From Acanthosepion lycidas (Eukaryota > Mollusca > Cephalopoda > Sepiida > Sepiidae), in NCBI GenBank assembly GCA_963932145.1, contig OZ010573.1, positions 88,662,163 through 88,726,162 on the forward strand: DNA of 64,000 nucleotides, given 5' to 3'. Shown one piece after another: positions 35,321 through 46,233 of the stretch; within the stretch, counting starts at the first letter, position 1; every line of letters begins with the position of its first letter. The notes beneath the pieces were generated by a model. The model was not told the origin of the DNA and did no database searches. It saw nothing but the letters and a program-made list of their open reading frames with translations. The translations under genes and the position numbers were made by a program.

Positions 35321-35569
35321 TCTTACTTATTATAAAACGCAGATTGTGTGTGTTTGTGTGTGTCTGTATGTTTATATATTGGATCGGACTTCCTACATTT
35401 GTCAACCGATTTCAACAAATCTTGACAGGACTACGTAAAATTACCTTGCGGTGGTTCTAACAGCGCCAAAAATTGGAAAACATAATTAATTTGAAAACAC
35501 GATTAAGAGGCAGCACGAGAATGAAAGGGGGACAACTCATATCGAGTTATACATATTATAAAACCCAGG

Positions 35570-35622
<53 letters not shown>

Positions 35623-36014
35623 CGTTTATATATGGGATCCGATTTCCTACATTTTTCAACCGATTTCAACAAAACTTAACTTTTTTTTGGCAGGTCGTGC
35701 TTCTTATTGTCTTGCACACTTTTTTCTTTATTTTTACATTCAGAATGCTTTAAAAATTCCATTTACAAGACAATTGTTTATAATAAAATTCTATTCAATC
35801 GGTAGACTCATAACCATTGAAAACAATGTTTTTGTTTGAGTTTGGGTTTGGCCAATTCGTAAAAAAAAACTAAAAAAAAAAAAAAAAAAAAAAAAACTAC
35901 CTTAAACCTTAAACAATAATCCTTATAAATTTTATTTTTTCAGTCTTTATGATTGTCGATACTTGATCTATCTCTTACTGTTACATCCCCGGGCAACGCC
36001 GGGCTCTACTGCTA

Positions 36015-36015
<1 letters not shown>
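35321..36015 (+). mobile_element. non-autonomous Helitron
   Basis: Starts A|TCTTACTTATTATAAAACGC and ends in the hairpin CCCGGGCAACGCCGGG, then CTCTACTG and CTAG|T. These are canonical Helitron termini with no target duplication. The interior is non-coding and has a (GT)n run at 35572-35620. Two related phrases, TTCCTACATTTGTCAACCG and TTCCTACATTTTTCAACCG, show an internal duplication of a TATAAAACSCAG.. segment. No Rep or helicase motif is present, so it would need an autonomous partner. It is the inverted partner of 30367-32854. Confidence 0.75.

Positions 36016-36018
<3 letters not shown>

Positions 36019-36067
<49 letters not shown>
36019..36067. repeat. (AT)n microsatellite
   Basis: TA array between the Helitron end and the MITE. 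Confidence 0.95.
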
Positions 36068-36071
<4 letters not shown>

Positions 36072-36143
36072 GTTGGTGGAAAAATAATGTCGTTTTCTTA
36101 CATAGTAACATAAGTGAGAAAACGAGATAATTTTTGCACCAAC

Positions 36144-36147
<4 letters not shown>
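36068..36147. mobile_element. mariner-derived palindromic MITE, 80 bp
   Basis: TTAGGTTGGTGGAAAAATAA at the left and TAATTTTTGCACCAACCTAA at the right, with inner arms GTTTTCTTACATA / ACATAAGTGAGAAAAC. No coding. (AT)n on both sides. Confidence 0.9.

Positions 36148-36227
<80 letters not shown>
36148..36227. repeat. (AT)n microsatellite
   Basis: TA array between the MITE and the next TIR. Confidence 0.95.
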
Positions 36228-36231
<4 letters not shown>

Positions 36232-39139
36232 GGTAGGTCGATTTTGGAACTGTAAAAAATGTAACTCGAGGAAAGTTTCAAAATAACGTCACAAAATACC
36301 ACAAAAAATATTTTTCCTCAGAATTTCGTAATTTTTTGAAGGATCGAACTTAAAGACAAAATAAATTGCGATTTTTATCATTAAATCGGTTTCACCGGAA
36401 ACATGTGTAGGTTAAATTAAAACCGAGTCTTAACGAAAAGAAAAGAAAATACGCTTAATAATGGATATTTTTAAGTTTGGTATCTATTCTCTTAATAAAT
36501 TAAATGAAATTATCAAAAATGAAAAATAAAAATACACTAAAATATTTAGTTTAAAATACAAATAACTACTTATGAGCGCCGTCTTTTTTACTGGATATTT
36601 CTTTGGTATTACCGCTAGTAATTACCTCCTCTTGTAAGTTCGTTTTATTTTTGTTTACTGTTTACGCTTTTAATTAGCAAAAATATCTATTGTATCTTTC
36701 ATCAAAATATACTTAACTATTTGTAAAAAATACAACTTTTATAATTATTGTAATTTGTTTATATTTGCAAATTTAGTGTGTTTTATTAAAAAGCCTGTTT
36801 ACGAGCTAATCTCGGCACTAACTGTACTTTTAGGTAAGTAAACATTATTTTTTCGAACTTTATTTTAAAATTTATTTTGAAAAGTATTTTTGTGTAATTT
36901 CCGATAATACATATATTTTCTTCTTCAGATATTTTAAAAAAATGGCAGGAAAATGCATCCCAATTAGCCTTATAGCCTTATCAAAATTCCACGGTATATT
37001 TGTGAGTTGATCAGGAGTTATGCATCTTCCAATCTTGGAGTCAGCCTAGCCAATGCTTTGCTCTTGGATTTGAGGGCTATGAGCCTTCTCATAGCTAATG
37101 TTAATATAAAATAAATCTATATAGATAAATGTAAAATTGATAGAGCAAAGGCTAAAGTGAAAACAAATGCCAATCAACAGCATGATGAAAAGGTGGGAAA
37201 TTTTTGTATTGGAGTTGAGGGAAGATCTGACAAAGACACATTAATGTACAAGGAAATAGTGGAGGAAAATGGAGAGAAGTCTCTGAAAAAAAAACAAGAG
37301 ACCAGAACGCCACTCGACTGTCACAAAGATGACATAAAAGTGAATATGTGACCCACGCGGTTCTTCCTAGTATTGGTGCAAGTGGTGCTGTTCATGCCGA
37401 GAAAATGAATGATGTTTTGCATGAATTCAACAGTGTGAGCACTATCAAGGCTATCTCTGTTGACAACACTAATACCAATACAAGCTATGAAGGTGGATTT
37501 GTTGAAATCTTCACATTATTGGTTGCTCCTTGCACCAAAATAAACTTCCGTTTAGAGCTCTTTTTAAACGTGTAGATGGTGCCACAAAAACCCTACCACA
37601 TTCAATGGTCCACTGGGTAAATTGTGTGCAAATGATTACCATAATTTTCCCTAAATATTATTTTCAGCTTTTGGCAGTCCTCTGGATTCTATTTTTAAAT
37701 TGAAAATGCAGATAACCTTAGTTGTGACCAAAGACTCTTTTATACAGTGGGTATTTGTAGACGTAAGGTGGACTCTAGATTTGCATCATGGAGAATTGGT
37801 CCATTAAACCAGGCAAGGTGGTTAACTTTAAGCATCAGTCTGATGTGCTTATGGACTCATGGTGCAGACCCACGAAATATTTCAACCAAACTCCACAGTT
37901 TAATAAATTTTCTTGTGAATGTGTATGCCATTTGCCGGTTCGAAAATAAAAGAAATAACATGTTCCACAATCAGCAAATGTATATTTTCAATATGATCGA
38001 AAGGATTAGGAAGCAACCATATGAAATCCAACAGATCACATTGAAAAATATACAATACAATGCTTTCGCCTTACTGCCCGAAAATATCTTGTATTCAATG
38101 GTTAAATCTGATTAACTGGTGGTAAGGGAAGAAGCCATAAAAAGAATTTTGGCTATCAGGTAAGTAAATATTTATTCTTATAAAACTGACTAAATTAGTT
38201 ATGCCGATTTTTAGAATCATTTTAAGGATTTTATCTAATTTCACCATAAATATTAAAGCAGTACTGAGTGCATTTTTTTTTAAATAACCAAATTAATTTT
38301 CATATTATTCTTTCAGGAGTGGGGAGCCAGCAAAGAAAATATTAAAAAAGAATCACAACTATCAATTTTAAAGCTATGCACTGGACACGGTTAATAGATC
38401 TGTCATTAAGTGGAGCTTGTGAACCACCACTCGCAGAAGAATTTTCTGAAAATGAACTTCGGGAATCAATATTAAATGGTAAGAAGCTTGACTTGCCAGA
38501 TTTGCCAACACATTCTCAATGCGTGGAACGGGCAGTCAGTTTAACAACCGAAGCTTCCCAATCTATGGATGGCTTTAAAGCAAGGCACCAGCACATAATA
38601 GCTAAAGTTTTGTGTCACAAATTGAGACCATCATTTTCGTGTAAGGTTTCTTATATGGAGCTACTTGACTCTACATATTAAGCCCTATTAAACTATTAGA
38701 TGTTTTTCCATATTTGTTTGTTTGTTTGTTGTATATTCATTCATAATAGAAAAAAATCAATTTTTTTAATATATTCAAGTATTACTGCTTAATTCATGAG
38801 GTGAATAAGCAGCATTCCGAAGTCATCGCTGATTATGGCGGGGGGTGGGCAGATTTTCAATTTGAAGTTTAGTTCATTTTATTTCATTTTGATAAAATAA
38901 ATTAACAACATTCCCTGATTTAAATAATGAAATTGTTTGGTTTTCTCATCAATATTTGAGCTAAATCCTGCAAAATCGAGGATTTTTCCATGCATTTTGT
39001 CCAAGATCTTTGATGACAAATGCTCAAAAAACCGTTGAAGTGTCAGATCTAATTTTATGTGTTAGTACTTAATAGGTCAATACACAACTTTCGGTACATT
39101 ATTCTTTTTGATATTTTTAAAAAAATCAAGCTGCCCTAA
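36228..39139 (+). mobile_element. TIR-flanked DNA transposon carrying an uncharacterised transposase
   Basis: The left end TTAGGGTAGGTCGATTTTGG and the right end AAAAAAATCAAGCTGCCCTAA are imperfect inverted repeats (13 of the first 16 positions agree). The left end lies against (AT)n and the right end is followed by TA repeats. Between them are a 5' leader with a canonical intron (GTAAGT at about 36835, CAG at about 36929), a broken transposase gene (37157-38681) with its own intron, and a 3' UTR. Because the flanks are TA repeats the target duplication length cannot be read. Two fragments of the same element lie at 30409-31260 and 33440-33617. Confidence 0.65.
37157..38681 (+). pseudogene. 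transposase-like gene of the TIR transposon, broken
   Basis: Four blocks in order. First, DEKVGNFCIGVEGRSDKDTL, then MYKEIVEENG. Second, MNDVLHEFNSVSTIKAISVD, then NTNTNTSYEGGFVEIF. Third, RRKVDSRFASWRIGPLNQAR, then WLTLSI, INFLVNVYAI and NAFALLPENILYSMVKSD. Fourth, after an intron (GTAAGT at about 38159 to TTTCAG at about 38315), LPDLPTHSQCVERAVSLTTE. I recall this block order from multi-copy uncharacterised proteins of aphids, hydra and cephalopods; no function is published to my knowledge. The VDNTNTNT Asp and its placement suggest an RNase-H-fold catalytic core (inference). At least three frameshifts and an in-frame stop after MVKSD disable it. Confidence 0.6.
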
Positions 39140-39183
39140 TATATATATATATATATGTGTGCGTGTGTGTCTGTGTATGTATG

Positions 39184-39272
<89 letters not shown>

Positions 39273-39307
39273 GTATGTATACATATATATGTGTGTGTAT
39301 ATGTATA

Positions 39308-39364
<57 letters not shown>

Positions 39365-39469
39365 ATGTATGTTTGTATATATATATAAGTGTATGTATAG
39401 ATATGTGCATGTATATATATATATGTGTATGTAAGTATATATCTATGTATGTATATATATATGTGCATG

Positions 39470-39531
<62 letters not shown>

Positions 39532-39808
39532 TGTATGTATATATATATTTGTGCATATATGTATATATATGCGTGTGTGTATATATCTATATATATATGC
39601 ATATATGTATATATATGTGCATATATGTATATATATGTGTGTATATATGTATATATATATATATGTGCATATGTATATGTATATTTGTATATATGTATAT
39701 ATATGTCTGTATATATGTATATATATATATGTGTTGTGTGCGTATATATATATGTGTGTGTGTGTGTATATATATATATATGTGTGTGTGTGTGTTTGTA
39801 TGTATATA
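39140..39808. repeat. 670-bp TA/TG-rich microsatellite
   Basis: Long array of TATA with GTGT, ATGTATG and ATGTGCATA interruptions lying exactly between two transposon ends (39139 and 39809). All frames through it (Tyr-Ile, Cys-Val) are artefacts. Confidence 0.95.
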
Positions 39809-41022
39809 TCAGGTCATCCCATAAGTTCTGTTCGAATTTTAACTTTTTGTTAAAATGAACGAAATGTAAAGACTATTTTATAATGTCTTATGGAGCTGAA
39901 CATTATTTTTATGTTTAGATCCATTTAAACTGATCAAATTTTATTTCAGAGAACAATGAAATAAAATTTTTTTTGATTAAAACCCTGCTAACATGGAAGT
40001 ACCCAATAATCATTTGAGTCACATAATGATTTATGAGTTCAAGAAAAGAAACTCAGCAACCGAAGCGGCTAGAAACTTTCACTTGCAGAAGATGGTTTGC
40101 AAAATTCAGTGGTGGAGATTTCACACTTGAAGATGAAGGTCGAACCGGATGTCCAGTTGAGTTTGATGAAAAGCTTCTTGAAGCAGCCCTTGAAGTAAAC
40201 CCTGATTTATAAGTTGAGCAATTGTCAGTGGTTCTCCGTTCAAACCATACAACTGTTCATCGTCATCTTCAACAACTTGGAAAAGTTCTTAAACTTTGAA
40301 AATGGGTGCCTCATGAATTGTCTGAAAACAACCTCAAATTCCGAGTTGATATCTGCTCTTCTCTCCAATCTCGCCAATGTTTTTCACCTTTTTTGGATAG
40401 ACTTGTCACTGGCAACGAAACATGGATCTTTTATCGAAATGTTAAGCGTCGTAGAAAGGAAATTTCATGGGCAAAATATTCTTCTTTCAATCTGGTGAGA
40501 TCGCCAAGGAATAATCCACTTTGAATTCTTACCACCTAATGCAACAATTAATGCTCAAATATACTGTCAGCAATTAGAGCGTTTCGACCAAACTTTGAGG
40601 GAAAAAAAGACCTGCTCTAATTAATCGAAAAGAGGTGATGTTTCATCAGGACAATGCGCGACCGGACACAGCAAGAATCACGTCACAAAAGATCGAATAA
40701 CTTGGTTGGGAGAAAATTCCTTATCCACCTTATTCTCCCGATCTTACTCCTTCAGACTACCATTTGTTTCGTAGCTTACAGAATCATTTGGAAGAAACAG
40801 TTTTTGTAACACAGGAAGAGGTTAAAACTGACATTTGTGAAATCTTCGAATCAAAGCCAAAAGAATTTTACAGTGATGAAATTAGTAAGCTTGTTAATAG
40901 ATGGAAGGAAGTTATAGATAATCAGGGGAAATACATTGTTGATTGAATATGCAATTAAATGTAACATTTGGTCACTTGTTTTCTTTATTCAATATTCGGA
41001 CAGAACTTAATGGATGACCTGA
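39809..41022 (+). mobile_element. full-length mariner, inactive
   Basis: Terminal inverted repeats TCAGGTCATCCCATAAGTTC (left) and AGAACTTAATGGATGACCTGA (right; 21 bp, first 13 match well). TA follows the right end and TA repeats precede the left. The 1.21-kb length is typical of mariner. The transposase is broken by frameshifts and has lost its first catalytic Asp. Confidence 0.88.
39993..40946 (+). pseudogene. mariner transposase, frameshifted
   Basis: From ATG 39993: MEVPNNHLSHIMIYEFKKRN, SATEAARNFH, a frameshift, then LEDEGRTGCPVEFDEKLLEA, an in-frame stop (DL*VEQ), and RSNHTTVHRHLQQLGKV. Next comes the catalytic region LDRLVTGNETWIFYRN, where family members have GDE and this copy has GNE. 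HQDNARPDTARITSQK carries the second Asp, and PPYSPDLTPSDYHLFRSLQN the third (DD34D spacing). The C-terminus is KFYSDEISKLVNRWKEVIDN and a natural stop at 40946. Roughly 340 codons, as in active relatives. Loss of the first Asp plus the frameshifts make it inactive. Confidence 0.88.
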
Positions 41023-41499
41023 TATTAGAAATTACAAGTATAATAGCTACATCCACATGTAAAAAAAAGCTATAAAATATAATGAAAGTCCTAATAATAA
41101 AAAGGAAAAGTCAACACTCAATAACATTAACGATGAACACGGCCACAATGTGCTGATCGTGCTCGGAAAATAAAATATTCCTATAAACTTATGCACATAC
41201 ATAAACAATCACATATTTTGTTAAAAAAATATTGCATTTGATAATGGCTAAAAGTATAGCCGAAAGCGCTCGATTATGAAGTTTTGGACAGTTGTGAAAC
41301 AATTTGTGTGTGGAAAAGAAAAAAAAAATGTACGAACACAAGAAAAAATAAATAAAAATCTTAATCGCTGTACCTTAAAAATAGCAGAAAGAAAATAATT
41401 GGGCATACACTTCCCTTCAGCAAATACCAATTTGGGAATTAAATTTTTTAAGATAATTAACAAACACTTTCCTTCGAATAGTAAATGAAGTCAAATCTT

Positions 41500-42170
41500 C
41501 AACCGCAATTCCCTAAAAATTACTTATAGTTGTTCTAGAAATCTAGATAAAATTATTAAATCACAAAGCAATAGAATACTGAAACTTTATAGGGAGAATA
41601 AATACAACACAAATTCTAATATACTCCAGGTAACCGAATAATGTACTTGCAGAATCCCCGAACAATGTCCATTATCAAACAGGTGCCTAACGAAATTCAT
41701 TGTATTAGGTTGGTGTAAAAATAATGACTGTACTAATGTCGTTTTTTGACATTAAAAAATACGTCAAAAAACGACATTATTACGTCATTATTTTTGCACC
41801 AACCTACTATATGTGCTATATCTCATCAAATGAGAAACTCAAGGATATTAAATTGTATGTGGCATCCACTAGAAGACCTTTTAAGGACCCTTATTACAAT
41901 CACATATCCTCTTTTACTAATACACGCAAATGCAATATGACATCACTTTCTAAATACTTTTGGAAAGTGAAGCAAAACACCGAAGGTTAAATGGAAAATC
42001 TTAAAACAAGCCAGAAATTGCAAATCATTGAACGAATCTTGTTTTGTTAAGTTTGCAGGAAAAAGATATGTACTGTTAAACTTTTGAACAACAGCCAATT
42101 ATTAAATCAAAACACGAAACTGCAGTCTTTTGTAGACATTAAAAATCTAGCATTACAATCTTGCTAAATT
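41500..42170 (+). pseudogene. GIY-YIG retroelement C-terminal fragment, split by a MITE
   Basis: Before the MITE (41705-41806) the translation gives SRNLDKIIKSQSNRILK, a Cys-containing CRIP/CPLSNRC-like stretch and ending EIHCI in shifting frames. After it comes YMCYISSNEKLKDIKLYVAS, then PFKDPYYNHISSFTNTRKCN and LSKYFWKVK, followed by VKWKILKQARNCKSLNESC in a +1 frame. This order (cysteine cluster, GIY-YIG-like endonuclease, RYNNHxSSF and LSKxxWxLK, then a WxIL-x-C-x-LC tail) is that of a retroelement C-terminal domain widespread in invertebrates. No RT part is upstream; the fragment is dead. Confidence 0.55.
41705..41806. mobile_element. mariner-derived palindromic MITE, 102 bp
   Basis: TTAGGTTGGTGTAAAAATAA to TTATTTTTGCACCAACCTA with inner arms AATGTCGTTTTTTGAC / GTCAAAAAACGACATT. 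It interrupts the GIY-YIG fragment. Confidence 0.92.
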
Positions 42171-42814
42171 TTCGATCCATAACTCTAAACGTTTAAAATT
42201 ATAACTCACCTCCTTTAATATACTTTCTACCCTCTTATATACCTTTCTACTAATATACCTTAGATTATGATTCTTAAAATGTTTTTTCACATGCACACAC
42301 AGATATGTGTGTGTGTTTGTATCTCTAGTGATGACAGTGTTTTTTTACAAACACAAACATGCTGATCTACATATTTAGTAAAAGTAAAAGATTGTTTCAA
42401 ACAACAAATCAGCAAATTTTAAATATGAAAAAATATAAACAAAGAAAAAAATGAAGTACCATATTCACTGGCAATGTCATCAGTAAAAATGTATCGAAGG
42501 AATATTAAATGATAAATAAACATAGGAATCTTCAAATTGAAAAAAAAAAAATAACCTATAGCTATAAATATTGGAGCCTTGGGTATGATTAAAAATATAT
42601 ACAGGAATATTAACTATGGATCAAACGGTAAATCCTCCTAAAAATGGGGACGTAATTTCAATCCCTGCCGGAGACTACATTTTCTTTATTCAGATTTCTC
42701 GAATGCGCAGGCTGATCGACGGAATACACACTGTTTAATTTTTTAAAAGTGAGACGTCTATTTGAAATAAGTGTCCCTACCATAATACAGTTTGAAGCAA
42801 TACACACAAGCACA

Positions 42815-42821
42815 CACACAA

Positions 42822-42882
<61 letters not shown>
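42815..42882. repeat. (CA)n(TA)n microsatellite
   Basis: CA run into TA run. The preceding stretch 42171-42814 shows no gene. Confidence 0.9.
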
Positions 42883-42888
<6 letters not shown>

Positions 42889-42916
42889 TTTATATGTAAA
42901 AAAAATTATCCTTAGG

Positions 42917-43069
42917 TTTTCAGCGTCTTTAAATGTAAGAAAGTCAAGTTAAACATTGGAGAATGCCATGTGAAACAATTTAATGCGTAATAAACGGAAA
43001 TGAGTGAGCATTGTTACTGTCTTTCTCCAATGTTTAACTTGACTTTCTTACATTTAAAGACGCTGAAAA
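42917..43069. repeat. inverted repeat with perfect 46-bp arms
   Basis: Arm 42917-42962 (starting TTTTCAGCGTCTTTAAATGT) is exactly complementary to 43024-43069 (ending ACATTTAAAGACGCTGAAAA), with a 61-bp spacer. Confidence 0.92.
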
Positions 43070-43125
43070 CGACAATTTTGTTTTTACTTTTCTTTATAAA
43101 TACATATCACAAAATAAAATCTTTA

Positions 43126-43165
43126 CTTTTGCCTTGATGAAGAGGACGAAACACGTTGGTAAATA
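43126..43165 (+). ncRNA. degenerate hammerhead-like core
   Basis: CTTGATGAAGAGGACGAAAC followed by ACGTTGGTA is close to CUGAUGA...GAAAC plus a short helix III closing GUA. However, there is an extra T in the first box and no usable stem II. It lies just after the 46-bp inverted repeat, as the stronger motif at 63684 lies within a palindrome. Probably a dead relative. Confidence 0.2.
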
Positions 43166-43349
43166 TGCTTTCCTCTAGGCTTTAGTCATGTTGTCTTTTA
43201 ACAGATATATTTAATCTATATCTAAATTTTTACCCACCTGCGTACACATGCAGACATGCATGACACATACACGCGCACATACAGAAATACACACACACAC
43301 ACACACACATATTAATTTATTTGTTTGAACTTTTTTTTTAAATGTATAC

Positions 43350-43556
43350 AGATATTTTAGTAGATGTCCTTTTTTTAAAATTATTATTAAACACTATATT
43401 TATTTACTTACTTCTACCGGCCTAATATTCGAGAATTTTTGTTAGAAAAATATGCACCGGCCTAATTCTCGAATATACAGACCGTTAGACATAAATAAAT
43501 AAATACACTGTTTAATAATGATTAAAAAAAAAACAGACCATCTACTCATGAGTATC
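43350..43556. repeat. about 200-bp imperfect palindrome (MITE-like)
   Basis: GATATTTTAGTAGATGTCC, ATTATTAAACACTATATTTA and CCGGCCTAATATTCGAGAA at the left are mirrored by TTCTCGAATATACAGACCG, AATACACTGTTTAATAATG and ACAGACCATCTACTCATGAG at the right. Near the centre a second CACCGGCCTAATTCTCGAA blurs the symmetry. Confidence 0.7.
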
Positions 43557-44289
43557 CATTAAAAAATAACGTTTAAACAAATAAATTCAAAATATGTCGG
43601 ATTTAATCCATTTCTAAGAGTATTATACAAAACAAATATTACATAAAGTAAATACCAGCAGGTAAAGATCATCTATTGTATATAACTAAATAAGCTTTAA
43701 TTACATGTATCAAGCATTAATGCCAGACACCGTACCTGGAATTAGGACTCTGCTCCCTAAGAATGTACATGTTCAGGATACTTTATTTGGCTAAAACCTT
43801 CTCCCGTAGATGAAGATGTTTTTCTCTGTTTGCTAACATTCATAAACTCTGCATATTTCATTAAGAAACAAATAAAATTGTAACCATGTTGATATCCCGT
43901 GATTGGGCTTCCTGCAGGAAAGGCGATCAGGATTGATTTCTTGCTTTAAGACAAATGTAACCAGACGCGAAAAATATTTTGGGTTTAGTCCACAGTTAAA
44001 AGATGTTTTATAAAAGATAATTTGCGATGCTTTTCGGAAAGTAATAAAATATATTTAAAAAAAAAAAAGCCGATACACGTGTTGTTATGTAAGTGGTATT
44101 TTTTGTTCTTTTCAGCACATCAACCTTATTTATACTCAAGCATATAAAACGTAAGCACATTACTTTACCAACAAAATCAGTAACAGATTGAACGGAATTC
44201 TCGATAGAAATATTAGCTCAAACAATTCAAAAACAGTTAAAAGCCTAATTCATCTAAAATGAAATGTTTTAACAGAAAAGGGAAAATAT
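43557..44289. other. gene-free stretch
   Basis: No gene or element recognised. Confidence 0.4.
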
Positions 44290-44950
44290 AACATCAAAAT
44301 CTGAAAGTTACACTGGGATAGCGAAAGATGCCTTACAAAAGTTAAGCAAAGTATTAAGAAATCGGAAATGTTCATTACAGAAAAAGTAAAGAATATCGGT
44401 ACATCAACACCAATATGGCATTGAATGCTGGACAGATGGCGAAGAGACTTGAGGTAACAGAAATATAGTTCTAGAGATGCCTGACAATACCATGAAATAA
44501 AGACGTGAAAAACAACGTAGTTTTGGAGAAAACATGGAACAAAAATAACAGTTATACGTAGCATAATGAATGTGGTATCTTAGAAAAGATTATTAAATGA
44601 GGAATAACCAAAAACAGAGGTTGGAAATGAAACGGTAATCTTTATAACAACAAAATACAATACTCGCCAGCGGCGTGCAGTAGGGAAAACCACTGCTGTT
44701 GATAGACTACTTAGACAGCATATTAACCCTACATACAATAGTTCCCACTGTATTTATGAGGTTTGGGATATACCCATTAGTGTTCATAGGTACGGTATAT
44801 AACAATGAGAAAAGAAGGTTTGGCAAATTTTGACACCTAGCAGAACAGAAATTAGGAGATATAACAAGCATTACTAAGGGCGACAAAAAGCTATGAAGAA
44901 ACATGATCGCCTATGTCCCGATGGAACATGGCAGAGAGAAGAAGTATGCA
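44290..44950 (+). pseudogene. LINE ORF2 C-terminal fragment
   Basis: Translation in changing frames gives RIGIAKDAFQKLSKVLRNRK-like, then YGIECWT-like and MAKRLEVTEI, and further on a QREEV / SMSRWNMAERRS segment equivalent to the ATKDRxLWRxMIADVxxGHGT ending of the same LINE seen at 19645-20210. No catalytic residues remain. Confidence 0.5.
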
Positions 44951-45479
44951 TAAAAAGCAAATGTCTACCAAACAGAATATAAACAATAACCCTCCTATAA
45001 GAAAAATGAGCAAAGCATTCGTGTTTAAAACAAGAATATATACGATCAGAAAAGAAACTTAAAGAACAGACCAAAGCACTTGTGTGCCATTGAAAATTTT
45101 GTGATCACCATTCTGACCTGGGAAATGTCTTAATAATAAAAGAAAGAATATAATGTACTCACATGAAAGGTCATTGAAACTGCCATCAGCTAATGAGCGC
45201 CCCATGAAGATTAATATACAACTGAATTCCGTTTGTCGCCTGTTTTTATTTACACAGAAACAATATGGAATACGTAAACTTTAAAATAAATAAAGCAAAT
45301 AAAGAGGAAATTGAGTTGCAGATAGTGAATATCTAATTTCTCTAATGATGCAATTAAAGAAAAAAAACAATATTTCAAACAAAATTCCTTATGTCCCATA
45401 GAAATAGCACCTGACTCTTTCGGAAAGTTATACTTAACATCACTTACACTTAATGCGAATGAACAGTCTCAACTTGGAG

Positions 45480-46040
45480 ATACAATTAAATAAATCACTG
45501 TTTATAAGAACAAGCAATTGTAAGAAAGTCGTAACCTTGTATTAAGAAACAGAAAAAAATCCTTAGAAACAAAGAAACAACGTAATGAACTATTACCTAA
45601 TATTAAACCAATATACGGCAATAAATGCTGGACAATGTTCACACAGGTGAAAAAGAGACTTGAAGCAACGGAAATGTAGTTCTACAGAAGGATGAGGAGA
45701 ACACCATGGATCGAATATATAAGCAACGGTGAATTTCTAGAAGCAATGAAAACAAAAAAGACTTCTTATACTTAACATTAGGGAGCGACAGTTGACATTT
45801 CTAGTGCACATCACGAGGTAAGTGGACTTGGAAAAATTGATACTCACAGGACAGATTCAAGGTAAGAAGGTCAGAGGAAATCAACTTATAACCTTCCTAG
45901 CGAGCTCGAATAAATAGATAGCGAGACAGTGTTTAAGAGAGATAACAAAAAGACAAAAATTATTAACAGCTACAAAGAACAGGAAATAGTGGAGAGCAAT
46001 TTATTGCCTGCGCCCTGAAGAAACACAGCACATCGAGAAG
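45480..46040 (+). pseudogene. LINE ORF2 C-terminal fragment
   Basis: Includes GNKCWTMFTQVKKRLEATEM, then FYRRMRRTPWIEYISNG, RQLTFLVHITR-like and a final RKWWRAIYCLRPEE segment, again the end of the widespread LINE ORF2. An in-frame stop replaces the Trp in WFYRRM. Confidence 0.6.
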
Positions 46041-46233
46041 AATCATGTTTCGTCTCGTTAGTGAAGATTTTCGTCCCTTTAAAGTAGGTATTATTGAAAT
46101 TCCATTATTTATTATTTGATACCGATTCATCAGCGGAACATATCAAAATAAAAGATATCTAAATTACCTTTTATATTTACTATAAAAACATAAGCACGAA
46201 TGAGTTTATGCCTGTGTGATAAACTCAGATATA

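Noticed and set aside
35880..35895. Poly(A) tail marking a processed pseudogene
   Set aside because: It lies inside the Helitron and the preceding sequence has no coding similarity.
39126..39858. Long open frames rich in Tyr-Ile and Cys-Val on both strands
   Set aside because: They translate (TA)n and (TG)n arrays; stop-free frames are expected there. The same holds for the frames at 2589-2878, 3406-3716, 20812-21000, 23677-24046, 31106-31414, 33199-33503 and 63161-63424.
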